From CBDHFQ01 sp965262565 (lineage in GTDB: Bacteria; Bacteroidota; Bacteroidia; J057), in assembly GCA_965262565.1 (NCBI GenBank), contig CBDHFQ010000020.1:1-64000 (forward strand): a stretch of 64,000 nucleotides of DNA, written 5' to 3'. The notes under the pieces were generated by a model, which did no database searches, was not told the origin of the DNA, and saw only the letters and a program-made list of their open reading frames with translations. This document shows, piece by piece, positions 53,001 to 62,750 of the stretch. The first letter of the stretch is position 1; every line of letters begins with the position of its first letter. The position numbers and the translations under genes were made by a program.

Positions 53001-53366
53001 CTATTCTTCCCACTTAGTAGACAAAGCAGTTTCTTCCAGATCTAAATCAGAAGTGCCAACTTCAGCTAATTCAATTTCATCGCTATCATAACTTTGACTT
53101 CTACGATCAAATTCTTCATAGTCATAGTCTGGCATAAGCTCTGTCTTTACATGATCAATAGTTTGATTTAGTGAGGCAAGAAACTTATTGAAGTCTTCTT
53201 TGTACAGGAAGATTTTATGCTTGTCATATCCCCTTCCATTAAATCTTCTCTTGCTCTCTGTGATGGTAATGTAGTAATCGTTAGAGCGGGTAGATCTCAC
53301 ATCAAAAAAATACGTTCTCTTCCCTGCTCTGATTTTCTCTGAATACACTTCATCTCTCCCTTGCAT
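53001..53366 (-). CDS. PUR-family DNA/RNA-binding protein (DUF3276)
   Basis: 121 residues. The PUR-alpha-like domain begins 'YSEKIRAGKRTYFFDVRSTR' and continues 'DYYITITESKRRFNGRGYDKHKIFLYKEDFNKF' (one beta-beta-beta-beta-alpha repeat). An acidic C-terminal tail ends the protein. Bacterial PUR proteins dimerise and bind purine-rich single-stranded nucleic acid. It is a single-copy Bacteroidota gene with an unknown precise role. Confidence 0.88.
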   Translation of the reverse strand: MQGRDEVYSEKIRAGKRTYFFDVRSTRSNDYYITITESKRRFNGRGYDKHKIFLYKEDFNKFLASLNQTIDHVKTELMPDYDYEEFDRRSQSYDSDEIELAEVGTSDLDLEETALSTKWEE

Positions 53367-53532
53367 AACAAATAAGCTATTTATTTATTCTCTGGCACAA
53401 CAAAAATATGAATTTAAGTAAATCATAACAAAAGCTTTTCCTTATCGAGCAACATTTTTTTAAAAAAGTACCAAAAAGATAACCGAAACTGTTGCTTAAT
53501 ATCTTAAATATTAACTAAAAATTTTATTTGTG

Positions 53533-54591
53533 TTAATTTGAGCTAAAAATATCTATTCCAGCAGCTTCTAATTCTTTCCTTTCTCGCTCTCTTACTGCTT
53601 CTATTTGCTTTCGATTAAACTTACTGTTGTATTTTTCTGCCAGTTTAACATTGCGATACCACTCAAAATATCCTCTTTTCTTATAAAAATATAATGCATC
53701 ATAAGAACCATCAGGCCCAACTTCTGAAATTTCCTGCATCTTAGTGCCGTACTGGCCCGGAGTAGATAAATGATCATAAACAATCATCAACTTCTTTCCT
53801 GTACCGAAGAGCCCTGACTTCACATATGCATAATTCAAGGAAAAAGGGGCATTTTCACTGTAATTAAAGACCCCTCTAAATTTAGGGATCATATCAAAGT
53901 AAAAGATGTCAGACCCAAAAATAATCCTGTTTTTATTTTCTGGATCGAAAAACATGGTTTCCACCACTTTATAATTGCTTCTGTGATCCTGACCATTCCA
54001 ACCAAGTAAAACATACAAATTTTGTTTTACCTTTTTTTGCTTTCCATTTACAAATTGATTGGTGAATCTTTTTATCGTATGAGCAGGTATTACTTCCAAA
54101 TATTTAGGCTTGTAGTACTGAGCTCCGAGCCAGTGCTCATTGTCTAAAATTCTATTTTCCACATCTCCCGGAACATTTTGAAGTTCAATCAGTGGAATGA
54201 CGATATATTCAATTTTTCCATCGGGATACTCATACCTCCTTTGTACAAAACCAAAGTAATAATGATCCTCTTCTCCATAATAAACATCAGATTGATGATC
54301 CCGAATGTGCCATGTAAAAATCCTAAAGGACCTGTCTTCTGCATTTAAGATGGAAATAGTCTTGAGTGAATCGAAAGGGTAACCGTAGCTTTCGGGTTTT
54401 TGTAGTGTTTCAAAAAGATGCTTTGAAAAGATTTTATTTTGCGCCAACTTTAGTTCGATGGAATCGCTCTGTAAAATATCTATTGATAATAACTGTAGCT
54501 TTTTTTCCATTGCTGCCAAAGAACTGTCTTGAGCCTTTATTAGCGGAGATATAATAAGAGTCAAGCACATCCATATCATCACTTCTCTCAT
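53533..54591 (-). CDS. Exported conserved protein of unknown function
   Basis: 352 residues. Signal peptide MREVMIWMCLTLIISPLIKA, cleaved before Gln. The mature protein has a mixed fold with many aromatic residues and a charged C-terminus ('KQIEAVRERERKELEAAGID'). 'WHIRDHQSDVYYGEEDHYYF', then 'LLGWNGQDHRSNYKVVET' and 'MIVYDHLSTPGQYGTKMQEI' are the striking segments. I recognise no family, but the pattern looks like a conserved Bacteroidota envelope protein. Transcript unit unclear. Confidence 0.7.
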   Translation of the reverse strand: MREVMIWMCLTLIISPLIKAQDSSLAAMEKKLQLLSIDILQSDSIELKLAQNKIFSKHLFETLQKPESYGYPFDSLKTISILNAEDRSFRIFTWHIRDHQSDVYYGEEDHYYFGFVQRRYEYPDGKIEYIVIPLIELQNVPGDVENRILDNEHWLGAQYYKPKYLEVIPAHTIKRFTNQFVNGKQKKVKQNLYVLLGWNGQDHRSNYKVVETMFFDPENKNRIIFGSDIFYFDMIPKFRGVFNYSENAPFSLNYAYVKSGLFGTGKKLMIVYDHLSTPGQYGTKMQEISEVGPDGSYDALYFYKKRGYFEWYRNVKLAEKYNSKFNRKQIEAVRERERKELEAAGIDIFSSN

Positions 54592-54753
54592 AACTCAAAA
54601 TGTTTGTTTCGTTTATCTTATTTGGAATTCATTCTTAATACAACTCACTATACATCATATAATCCATCCTCGTAAATAAATACCCTATTCCTTTTACAAA
54701 AACAATAACAAGGTAGAAAAAAAAAATAGGAATAATCAGGGTAGGGAAATTCC

Positions 54754-56073
54754 TTAATTGGAGGGTATAGGGTAAGAATATGGTAAAGGATAATTAGGAT
54801 TTTGCCATTTTCGATAAGTGTATAATAATCGAATGACATTGCTGATTTGATCGGATTCGGCATACATATCAGTCGGATATGAGGCTTCAGCCCAGGTAAT
54901 TAATTGCAGCCCTGCCTCTATAATATTCTTTTTTGGGTATGTATGTGTCATGGCAAAATGGACGTATTTTAAGACCTTAAGGCCGTCCCACCATTTCCAC
55001 CATCGATGAATAAAACTCGATCTGGACTTCGTATTGTTCTTTATTTCTTTCCAATCCTCTATAGCATTAGTAACTTCCAAATAAGAAATCATAGTATTTG
55101 GTAAAGGCAATGAGCTTCTTTCATCGAGAAAATCATGTATGTCATTGACCCATTGGAACATCATCCTTAAATCCTCAAATACAGCAGGATGGTAGGTCTG
55201 ATAGTGAATTCGAGAACTGTCCAGCCATTGTTGAATAGATTTTCCCGTTCCAAAAGGTACTTTGTCAGAGGGGCGCGGAGAAGGAAATATACAAGTATGA
55301 TGGAGTTCTGAAAGCTTGTCTAGGATGGTAAATTTGTGTAAAAAATAAAAATCTTCTCCTGCTTTTCTCTTATTCATGCCACCTTGTTGTTGATAAGCAT
55401 AAGATTTGACAGCCATGGAGGAGCCTATGGTGTGATAAGCAAAGGGATATCCGCTGTACCTCAGCCCTTGAATATAGTACCTGAGAAATAATTCATAATA
55501 AGTGATACCGATATACACATCTTTTTCGAATTCTGTGCCTTGTATGGGATGTTCAAAATGAATACTGCATGCTTGAGTCATAGGTTGGGATTCAAAATGT
55601 TGCTCAATAGCCTGTAAATAATTTGGAGCTACCTTACAATCAGCATCCAGGCCCACAATAATTCCCTCTTCATTATTTATTTGCTCAAACCGATCTACGG
55701 CTTCATCCATTCCTATTTTTCTTGCTAATCCCACTCCCGCATGTTTAGGAGGAAGTCGCTGACAGTCCAATAGATAAAATGTATAAGGTCCTGAATAGGT
55801 ATGTTTCCAGTAGAGAAATTCGGCTTTAGTCTTTTCGTTTATGCGTTGATGTTGTTCAGAGGTTTTGTCGGAAGCATTTAATACAATGATTACTTCTACA
55901 TCTACTTTAGGTGGATGAGTATTTGCCAGGGAAGAAAGTGTTCTACTAAGGTATTTTTCTGCAAAGACGGGGATGACGATGATGATTCCTATGTTAGGAT
56001 TGGGAGGCTGTAGAATGAAGCGTGGATAGTATCTACGTTTACTTAAATAGCTTTGTTTGGAGTAGATTGTCAT
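54754..56073 (-). CDS. Family 2 glycosyltransferase
   Basis: 439 residues. GT-A fold core at about 25-250: 'IGIIIVIPVFAEKYLSRTL' opening, 'IIVGLDADCKVAPNYLQAI' with the Asp-x-Asp metal motif, and 'KAGEDFYFLHKFTILDK' with the general-base Glu-Asp. There is no TM segment, so it is cytoplasmic or peripheral. The C-terminal 150 residues are unassigned. It lies 38 bp after the propeller-VWA gene, on the same strand, and may belong to that envelope operon. Confidence 0.87.
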   Translation of the reverse strand: MTIYSKQSYLSKRRYYPRFILQPPNPNIGIIIVIPVFAEKYLSRTLSSLANTHPPKVDVEVIIVLNASDKTSEQHQRINEKTKAEFLYWKHTYSGPYTFYLLDCQRLPPKHAGVGLARKIGMDEAVDRFEQINNEEGIIVGLDADCKVAPNYLQAIEQHFESQPMTQACSIHFEHPIQGTEFEKDVYIGITYYELFLRYYIQGLRYSGYPFAYHTIGSSMAVKSYAYQQQGGMNKRKAGEDFYFLHKFTILDKLSELHHTCIFPSPRPSDKVPFGTGKSIQQWLDSSRIHYQTYHPAVFEDLRMMFQWVNDIHDFLDERSSLPLPNTMISYLEVTNAIEDWKEIKNNTKSRSSFIHRWWKWWDGLKVLKYVHFAMTHTYPKKNIIEAGLQLITWAEASYPTDMYAESDQISNVIRLLYTYRKWQNPNYPLPYSYPIPSN

Positions 56074-56110
56074 ACCAAATATTATCAGGCTGCCCTAAAG
56101 AACCACTTAC

Positions 56111-57580
56111 TTATTGTGATCGCGAGCTTGAGAATAGCTTTTCATACAGATCTTTTTCAGCATTAATATGATAAACCTTACCTTTTCCAAGGGTAGCTAA
56201 TTCCTGTAATCTCTGGGAAGGTTCTTCCCCTACAGGTCCAAAAGTAAAAATTTCCAGGGGAAAGGTATGGGAGCTATATTTTTTTATCAGGCGAGTAAGT
56301 TTTCGCGATTCATTAAATGCGCCATCAGTGATAAAAATGATTCTTCCTTTTCTTCGAGGATGTTCCTTTGCTAATGTATAGGCGCTCTTCAGTCCTTTAA
56401 TAACTTTAGTTTTGCCTGAAAAATTGGAAAGCTGTAAGTTAGATAGCTTATCGTAAAATTGATTTGGGTCTTCCTTAAGAAAAACTGTACGTGATTTTTG
56501 GGAAAAAGTAACAAGACTTAACTGGTCTAAAGCAGAGCTACTTTGTTGATTTAAATGGATAAAACGAGAAAATAGTGCCCTTTTCCAACTTTTTTTCATG
56601 GAAGCTGAAAAGTCTAATACAAATATTTCGTGCCTTGCTATAGCATAGTCTATCGGTAAGCAGAATAAGCCCTTTCCTGCCGTACCTATCCAAAGCCGCT
56701 GGTTTTGATCAATGCTCAAGGTGAGAATATGGGTAGAAGGCAGTCCTTCCTGTTGACCGTATTGGGTCCAGGACTGGCTCGATGGAAGATATACGGCGAG
56801 TTGTTTTCCGGCAATCCATATATTTTCTCTGTGGTCCACGAGCAGTTGTTCTATTCTTTGTCCTGCCAATTCCATGGGAAGAGGGATTTTTTGCCACTTT
56901 TGCGACTCAGATAATATCCATAAGGCATTCATTCCTGCAAAAATGACAGATTGTCCGCGGGAATGAATACTATGAATACTTCCTTCCGGGAAAAAAGCTT
57001 GCCCTCTTCCTTTAGTCAGGAGGGTAAAGGTATTTTGCTGATATTTATAAATTCCTCTACTCGTACCTACCCATAAGGTGCCTTGTCCATCTATATGGAC
57101 TGCATTGATTCGAGGTGCTGATAATTTTTCAAGTTGAAAGTGCTGATAATAAGGAGATGGTAGATTTGAAATAGCATATAATCCCCTTTCGTGGGTTCCT
57201 ATCCAATGACGGTTAGTTGCACGATCAAAGGTTACACTTGTGATCAAAGCTGGCTTGCCTTCTAATTGAGCCTTCAGCCCAGGATTGTTGAAAGAGATAA
57301 TACTGTTGGGGAATTGGTAAACAAAAATAGTCGTATCATATTCAAGAAGAGCATTGATATTGTTGCTAAATATTTCTGGAAAGGAGTCAAGTTGATGAGA
57401 TATAGGATGGTACAAATATAGACCGTGGTCCGTTCCTATAAATATAGAATCTGGTTTTGAAGGTAAAATACTTTGAATGGGGTAGGTGGGAAGTGCTGAT
57501 ATGGCCTGAATTTGCCCAAGAGTAGTGTTAATGGTAAGACATAACCAAAATAGAGTATATATAAACAAGGAATATTTCAT
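56111..57580 (-). CDS. Exported beta-propeller protein with C-terminal VWA domain
   Basis: 489 residues. Signal peptide to about 22 (NTTLGQ). Residues 30-310 form a propeller of two-component-regulator type repeats ('LWVGTSRGIYKYQ', 'IWIAGKQLAVYLP', 'LWIGTAGKGLFCLP'). Residues about 315-485 form a von Willebrand A domain with the MIDAS motif DFSAS (D323, S325, S327), a Thr-containing loop and 'IIFITDGAFNES'. The MIDAS is complete, so it should bind a divalent cation and a protein ligand. This pairing is unusual; the propellers normally accompany kinases. Start overlaps nothing; the upstream coiled-coil gene is 5 bp away. Confidence 0.85.
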   Translation of the reverse strand: MKYSLFIYTLFWLCLTINTTLGQIQAISALPTYPIQSILPSKPDSIFIGTDHGLYLYHPISHQLDSFPEIFSNNINALLEYDTTIFVYQFPNSIISFNNPGLKAQLEGKPALITSVTFDRATNRHWIGTHERGLYAISNLPSPYYQHFQLEKLSAPRINAVHIDGQGTLWVGTSRGIYKYQQNTFTLLTKGRGQAFFPEGSIHSIHSRGQSVIFAGMNALWILSESQKWQKIPLPMELAGQRIEQLLVDHRENIWIAGKQLAVYLPSSQSWTQYGQQEGLPSTHILTLSIDQNQRLWIGTAGKGLFCLPIDYAIARHEIFVLDFSASMKKSWKRALFSRFIHLNQQSSSALDQLSLVTFSQKSRTVFLKEDPNQFYDKLSNLQLSNFSGKTKVIKGLKSAYTLAKEHPRRKGRIIFITDGAFNESRKLTRLIKKYSSHTFPLEIFTFGPVGEEPSQRLQELATLGKGKVYHINAEKDLYEKLFSSSRSQ

Positions 57581-57585
57581 TAACT

Positions 57586-58263
57586 TTAATAAAGCGTAAA
57601 ACCTACTTTGCTTATTTCTGTATTCGTTTCTCTGTAGACTATACGAAGGAAATAGAGTCCTGGATAAAGTTGAATATTGCTGATGAGCTGATCTACTTTT
57701 CCATTAATTACATTTAAGGGTAATTTATTATATCCAGGAATTAATTGTCCATTATTACCAACAAAATCCAGGAAGTACGTTTGTTGACCAGCATTAGGAT
57801 TAGAAGTCATGAATTGAATTCTAAGCGCGTTAAACTCCGTTGCAGCATAGGTAACTCCATGAGTGAGTGCAGAAAATTCCCATCTATTCCCAATTCTGCG
57901 CTCTACGGTTAAAATAGGTTCCGAATTACTGGCCATTAACAAGCTTTGAAAATAGTAATACCTGGATTCCAAATATTGGAGCTGTTGGGTCAGTCGATCC
58001 AGTTCTGCCTTCATTTGAAGATCTCGAGCCTCAAGCTGTTGGTTTTTGACAGTAATTTTTGCCAATTCATCTTCTAAAATGATTTTTTGCATGTTAATTC
58101 TGGTAATCTCGTCTACCAATCTAAATATTTCTTCCTGAGGATCAAGTTGTCCACGGCTTGTTTGTGGTTGCGCTTTAATGTTAACAGAAAAAACGAGCAT
58201 CATCAAGAAAAAGATGGATACCCACGTTCCTTTGATAACATAGAATGAGGAAAAGTAGTTCAT
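57586..58263 (-). CDS. Exported coiled-coil protein with C-terminal beta domain
   Basis: 225 residues. N-terminal signal or anchor (about 13-30, ending NIKAQ), a heptad-rich coiled coil (about 42-100), and then a strand-rich C-terminal domain ending 'LYPGLYFLRIVYRETNTEIS' with KVGFTLY, which resembles the T9SS-type or Ig-like sorting domains of Bacteroidota surface proteins. No catalytic motif. Part of the cluster with the propeller-VWA gene. Confidence 0.7.
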   Translation of the reverse strand: MNYFSSFYVIKGTWVSIFFLMMLVFSVNIKAQPQTSRGQLDPQEEIFRLVDEITRINMQKIILEDELAKITVKNQQLEARDLQMKAELDRLTQQLQYLESRYYYFQSLLMASNSEPILTVERRIGNRWEFSALTHGVTYAATEFNALRIQFMTSNPNAGQQTYFLDFVGNNGQLIPGYNKLPLNVINGKVDQLISNIQLYPGLYFLRIVYRETNTEISKVGFTLY

Positions 58264-58294
58264 AGATCTTTTTTTTGTAAAAAAAGCAAGTCTG

Positions 58295-59014
58295 TCATTC
58301 GTTGACGATTTGATAATACTTTTGTTCTTTATCTTCTATTGATTTTAAAAACTTTTGAGCAGATAAAAGATTGTCTGAAAAATGGGCACTATCGTCCTCT
58401 AAAAACTGCAATTGGTATGTTAGTTTTCGTAAATCTCCTCTTAGTCTTTCCAGTAAAAGTCGTCCCGATACGTCAAGTTGGGCTGAGTCTGCTGATAATC
58501 TCAAGGTATCTGATTGATAATTATTAATTTCTTCTCGATATAAGGCTAATATTTCTGCCCCTCTTTCTGTCAAATCTTTCTGAATCCTTTCATCTGGATC
58601 CAATTCACCTAAAGAAAATTCCAGGCCATTTTTTTGTGTATCTTTTGGAATCACGATTTGAACGTCTCTTCCTAAGACTTCAAAATTAGGATAGGAGACG
58701 ATTACTCTTATATCAGTGGTTCCTTCGTCGAAAGAAGGAATTGTAAGCGTAAAATTTCCCAAAGAGTCCGTGATACTTTTATATGAGTTGTCATTTATGA
58801 TGACAGTTGCCTCTGCGCCTCCAAGTGGTAATTTCCCCTCTGAAGTAGATTCTAATACACTACCTGATAGGGTAATAGGATAATTAGGGGTAGTTAAAGA
58901 ATTGATGAATGTAATTATGATGAAGCCTAGAATGAAAAATAGCCCTACAAAAGTGAGAATAATTAAGGCTAATGGAATCTTTTTACCTTTGAAATAAAAG
59001 AAAGTCATGAGCAA
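58295..59014 (-). CDS. Membrane-anchored protein with carboxypeptidase-regulatory-like domain and coiled coil
   Basis: 239 residues. One TM helix (about 14-38) is followed by a beta-sandwich domain (about 48-130) with 'LSGSVLESTSEGKLPLGGAE' and 'SITDSLGNFTLTIP', the pattern of CarboxypepD_reg-like domains. A helical region (about 140-235) with heptads ends the protein. The C-terminal part likely lies in the periplasm. It neighbours a related two-TM protein gene 26 bp upstream. Confidence 0.72.
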   Translation of the reverse strand: MLMTFFYFKGKKIPLALIILTFVGLFFILGFIIITFINSLTTPNYPITLSGSVLESTSEGKLPLGGAEATVIINDNSYKSITDSLGNFTLTIPSFDEGTTDIRVIVSYPNFEVLGRDVQIVIPKDTQKNGLEFSLGELDPDERIQKDLTERGAEILALYREEINNYQSDTLRLSADSAQLDVSGRLLLERLRGDLRKLTYQLQFLEDDSAHFSDNLLSAQKFLKSIEDKEQKYYQIVNE

Positions 59015-59039
59015 GTTATTTTAAGGTTGATTCAGACAA

Positions 59040-59729
59040 TTATTGAACTTCATACATAATAGATATATCCGTATCAGCTTTTTTTCGCAGTGAATTTTTG
59101 TTACTCTTTTCTTTTAAATTAATAACGGTTGTAGTTGGAAGTAAATTTTTAGTGTTTTCTTCAATGTTGATGAGGAGGATGTTAAAGTTATGTTGAAGAT
59201 CTACCTCATAACGGAAGTAACCAATATTATTTGCTGTAATATACATGTCTTTATTCGCGTAACTGATTCTCAGTTTAGCATTGGGAAGATGAAACTTTTG
59301 ATGCCTTCCATAGGTAACGAAACCGGAAATGACTTTTTGCCTTTCTTTTGTCATATGAACATAAACTCCTGTTGTCCAGCATAATAAACTAAAGAACCAC
59401 GGGATTGCCAGAAAGTAAAAAGATGGTTCTTTAATTTCTTGTTGTTCTTTGTGCTCTTTGAGGTTCCATTGGTCTAATAACTCATGTTCGATCTTCTCTT
59501 TATCACGTTCCTGCTTACTTTTAGAACGATTTGCACGAACTTTTGAGTTATTGAATAATATGATTCCGAAAAAAAATATCCAAATGTATGCCAAAAACAG
59601 CGTGGCGAAAGGACCGTAGTAGCTTGCGGCATCTCCATAGAAATATCCTGTACTGGATGCAATGGTACTGATTAAACCAGATAAGAGTGCTACAAACTCA
59701 ATTCGGTATTTTTCAAGTATATTGGGCAT
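59040..59729 (-). CDS. Membrane protein with charged loop and C-terminal beta domain
   Basis: 229 residues. Two hydrophobic segments near the N-terminus (about 10-30, 38-60), a basic/acidic loop ('RANRSKSKQERDKEKIEHEL'), a third TM (about 105-125) and a strand-rich C-terminal domain ('LRISYANKDMYITANNIGYF') that echoes the regulatory-like domain of the next gene. First gene of the minus-strand cluster. Family not recognised. Confidence 0.65.
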   Translation of the reverse strand: MPNILEKYRIEFVALLSGLISTIASSTGYFYGDAASYYGPFATLFLAYIWIFFFGIILFNNSKVRANRSKSKQERDKEKIEHELLDQWNLKEHKEQQEIKEPSFYFLAIPWFFSLLCWTTGVYVHMTKERQKVISGFVTYGRHQKFHLPNAKLRISYANKDMYITANNIGYFRYEVDLQHNFNILLINIEENTKNLLPTTTVINLKEKSNKNSLRKKADTDISIMYEVQ

Positions 59730-60052
59730 CCAAAGGAAATTTACTTTTGGATATATTAACAGTGAACTTAATGTAAGAATAATTTAGCTCAAGGTACCAA
59801 CATTTCAGGAATTGTTTCGATTCTAATGTTAGAAAATGATAAAGATTTGTTAATTTTGACATTGGTATAATTAGATCGCTAACTATATCTCAGCACCTTC
59901 AGTGAATTGGCCTGTTTATTGATTTAAATTAAAAATAGATTATTTTTTGTAATTTTTAATTAGATAATTAGTTCTGCTGAATAATAGGGTAATTTATCCG
60001 TTTAATAACAAGAAATATTCGCTTGACATAATTGGACCATTATTAAATTCCT
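59730..60052. other. Divergent intergenic region
   Basis: Very AT-rich stretch between the minus-strand envelope cluster and the plus-strand TM gene. TAATTTTG near 59853 matches the Bacteroidota -7 box on the plus strand but has no proper -33 partner. No coding remnant or RNA structure is evident. Confidence 0.35.
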
Positions 60053-60541
60053 ATGAGAAATTATAGACTTAACGGTAATGCGGTAAAGAAACTGAGCTTA
60101 ATGTTTATTGTTGTTATCGGACTTGTATTTACTTCTTTCAAGATTATTAAATATAGCATTACTCAACTCGAATATTTTCCATCTAATTCTACGACTTCTT
60201 CAGATACCGATCCTTTGGGATTAACGAATCACGATTTATTGGATGAAGAAGAATATTTTAAGGAGCTTAATGAACTTCAAAAAGAGCTGAACCTATTCGA
60301 AAGGGATTATCAAATCTATGTGCAAGCATTATCGACTGATGCTTCCCTGGATCATAAATTAGCACTTGAGCGCCTCAAGGGAATTCATCAGAAATTAATC
60401 TACAATATGGGCTGGATGGAAGATGATAAATTGGCATATACCGAGGATGACATGTCTATAGAAGAATTAAGTAAGTCTCTAGCACTAGGATCAAAGAGAC
60501 AACAAAGCCTCATAAAAATGGCTCAACATCTTATGAATTAA
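60053..60541 (+). CDS. Single-TM coiled-coil protein
   Basis: 162 residues. A short basic N-terminus, one TM helix (about 15-33), then a helical, heptad-rich region ('YFKELNELQKELNLFERDYQ', 'LDHKLALERLKGIHQKLIYN'), and a C-terminal helix ending 'IKMAQHLMN'. The arrangement (TM plus coiled coil) matches the neighbours at 58.3 and 57.6 kb, so it may belong to the same envelope complex although it is transcribed the other way. Function unknown. Confidence 0.65.
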   Translation: MRNYRLNGNAVKKLSLMFIVVIGLVFTSFKIIKYSITQLEYFPSNSTTSSDTDPLGLTNHDLLDEEEYFKELNELQKELNLFERDYQIYVQALSTDASLDHKLALERLKGIHQKLIYNMGWMEDDKLAYTEDDMSIEELSKSLALGSKRQQSLIKMAQHLMN

Positions 60542-60822
60542 ATTAAAGACATGGCCGATTTGTAAATGATTCTCTGATCTATTAAGGTTAAAGAGCTACT
60601 AACCATCTAGTGATTAGACTTTCCTGACCTGGTTGTATTTTTGTGTTTAACCTGCAGTTACTTTTGGGGTCCTATATAGTGTTAAGTGAAACTGTAAGTG
60701 TATTTTAAAACTGTGTTTCCCATAAGCTTGTTTATTTTATGAGCGAGGTGTAATTTGCACTCAGTTAACATTCAGTTATGTTAAATATTATTTAATTCAC
60801 AAGCTTTATATATAAATTCAGC

Positions 60823-62331
60823 ATGTCAGTAAACAAAGGAAAAGTAGCTCAAGTCATTGGCCCTGTAATTGATGCAGATTTTAGTGGGGAAGATTCTGTC
60901 CTTCCCAAGATTTTAAATGCGCTGGTAATTGAACGAAGCAATACCACTCCTTTAGTACTGGAAGTTCAGCAACATTTGGGTGATAACAGAGTAAGAGCTA
61001 TAGCCATGGACTCTACAGATGGGATAGAGAGAGGGCTTGAGGTGGTTGATACTGGACAACCTATTTCTGTACCTATCGGAGATGAAATTAAGGGAAGATT
61101 ATTTAATGTTACAGGTAAGCCTATTGATGGATTACCGCAAGCAAACACTGACATCAGTTATCCTATTCACCGACCTTCTCCAAAATTTGAGGATCTTACC
61201 ACTGAGCCGGAAATATTGTTTACGGGGATCAAAGTAATCGACTTACTTGCTCCTTATTTAAAGGGAGGTAAAGTAGGATTATTTGGTGGAGCTGGTGTAG
61301 GTAAAACCGTACTTATTCAGGAATTGATTAATAATATTGCCTTAGCTCATGATGGACTTTCAGTGTTCGCTGGAGTAGGGGAAAGGACTCGTGAGGGAAA
61401 TGATATTCTTCGAGAGATGATTGAGGCGAAAGTAATTAAGTATGGGGAAGAATTTGAACATAAAATGGAAGAAGGTGGCTGGCCTTTAGATCAGGTAAAT
61501 AAGGAGAAACTGAAAGATTCTAAATTAACGATGGTCTTCGGGCAGATGAATGAGCCTCCCGGTGCTCGCGCCAGAGTAGCACTTACAGGTTTGACTATTG
61601 CTGAATATTTTAGAGATGGAGATCCAGGTGATCCGACAGGTAGAGATGTATTATTTTTCATAGATAATATTTTCCGATTTACACAGGCTGGTTCAGAAGT
61701 ATCGGCTCTATTAGGACGTATGCCTTCAGCGGTGGGGTATCAGCCTACGCTAGCCTCTGAAATGGGAGCTATGCAAGAGCGTATTACTTCTACTAAGAGA
61801 GGGTCTATTACTTCTATTCAGGCTATTTATGTACCTGCGGATGATTACACTGATCCTGCGCCAGCGACTACTTTTGCACATTTAGATGCAACGACTCAGC
61901 TATCGCGTCAACTTGCTTCTCTGGGTATTTATCCAGCGGTGAATCCATTAACTTCTGGTTCTCGTGCACTTCAGCCTCATATAGTAGGAGAAGAACACTA
62001 CACTTGTGCTCAACGTGTTATTCAGACATTGCAGCGTTATAAGGATTTACAGGATATCATCGCGATCCTGGGAATGGACGAATTATCTGATGAGGACAAA
62101 TTAACTGTTGAAAGAGCTCGAAAAGTACAGCGTTTCTTAACACAGCCTTTCTTCGTGGCAGAACAGTTTACAGGTATTCCTGGAACATTCGTATCTATTG
62201 AAGATAATATTAAAGGATTTAATACTATCCTGAATGGAGAGTTGGATCATCTTCCAGAAGGTGCTTTTTATCTAAAAGGTAATATAGATGAGGTGAAAGA
62301 AGCGGGAGAGAAAATGTTGGCTGAAGCTTAA
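60823..62331 (+). CDS. atpD: ATP synthase subunit beta
   Basis: The catalytic F1 subunit that makes ATP. 502 residues. Walker A 'GGAGVGKTVLIQEL' at 155-162, the catalytic Glu in 'GVGERTREGND', Walker B 'DVLFFIDNIFRF' and the family 'PSAVGYQPTLASEMG' are complete. Like other Bacteroidota, only atpD and atpC are together here; the remaining subunits are elsewhere. A 280-bp upstream gap holds the promoter. Confidence 0.98.
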   Translation: MSVNKGKVAQVIGPVIDADFSGEDSVLPKILNALVIERSNTTPLVLEVQQHLGDNRVRAIAMDSTDGIERGLEVVDTGQPISVPIGDEIKGRLFNVTGKPIDGLPQANTDISYPIHRPSPKFEDLTTEPEILFTGIKVIDLLAPYLKGGKVGLFGGAGVGKTVLIQELINNIALAHDGLSVFAGVGERTREGNDILREMIEAKVIKYGEEFEHKMEEGGWPLDQVNKEKLKDSKLTMVFGQMNEPPGARARVALTGLTIAEYFRDGDPGDPTGRDVLFFIDNIFRFTQAGSEVSALLGRMPSAVGYQPTLASEMGAMQERITSTKRGSITSIQAIYVPADDYTDPAPATTFAHLDATTQLSRQLASLGIYPAVNPLTSGSRALQPHIVGEEHYTCAQRVIQTLQRYKDLQDIIAILGMDELSDEDKLTVERARKVQRFLTQPFFVAEQFTGIPGTFVSIEDNIKGFNTILNGELDHLPEGAFYLKGNIDEVKEAGEKMLAEA

Positions 62332-62356
62332 GTGTTTGATAAATAGAAATGAGCTT

Positions 62357-62641
62357 ATGAATGTATTTGAATTAGATATAGTTACTCCTGAAGAAAAGAT
62401 TTTTTCAGGAAGAGTTATTAGTGTAACGGTTCCCGGAGTACTTGGAAAATTTCAGGTGTTATGTCATCATGCTCCCATTATCTCCACTTTAGGGGAAGGA
62501 CAATTAGATGCAGTTGAGGAAAATGGAAATAAGTTAGACTATTATGTTAGAGGAGGAGTGATTGAAGTGATGTTTAACAAGGCAACCATACTCGTAGAAG
62601 AAGTTATTAAGCAGAAAGGAAAAGAAGAAGTAGTATCCTAA
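62357..62641 (+). CDS. atpC: ATP synthase subunit epsilon
   Basis: The central-stalk subunit of F1. From the ATG at 62357 (25 bp after atpD) it is 94 residues; an in-frame TTG upstream is not needed. The beta-sandwich begins 'MNVFELDIVTPEEKIFSGRV' and has the usual 'GKFQVLCHHAPIISTLGEG'. The C-terminal helical hairpin that regulates ATP hydrolysis in E. coli is absent, as in many Bacteroidota. A strong terminator follows. Confidence 0.95.
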   Translation: MNVFELDIVTPEEKIFSGRVISVTVPGVLGKFQVLCHHAPIISTLGEGQLDAVEENGNKLDYYVRGGVIEVMFNKATILVEEVIKQKGKEEVVS

Positions 62642-62668
62642 CACTTTTCTGCAGTAAATATTATATAG

Positions 62669-62704
62669 CCGGCATTTATTTCTTTGATAAGTGCCGGTTT
62701 TTTT
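62669..62704 (+). terminator. Terminator of atpD-atpC
   Basis: CCGGCATTTAT (62669-62679) pairs with ATAAGTGCCGG (62687-62697) over 11 bp with a single G-U, around a short loop. Seven T follow. It ends the atp transcript 28 bases past the atpC stop and precedes the convergent Hsp70-like gene. Confidence 0.92.
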
Positions 62705-62750
62705 GTGGTTCTTGAGTTAGAGGCAGGACGTTCAAAAAATAACCTCTCAT

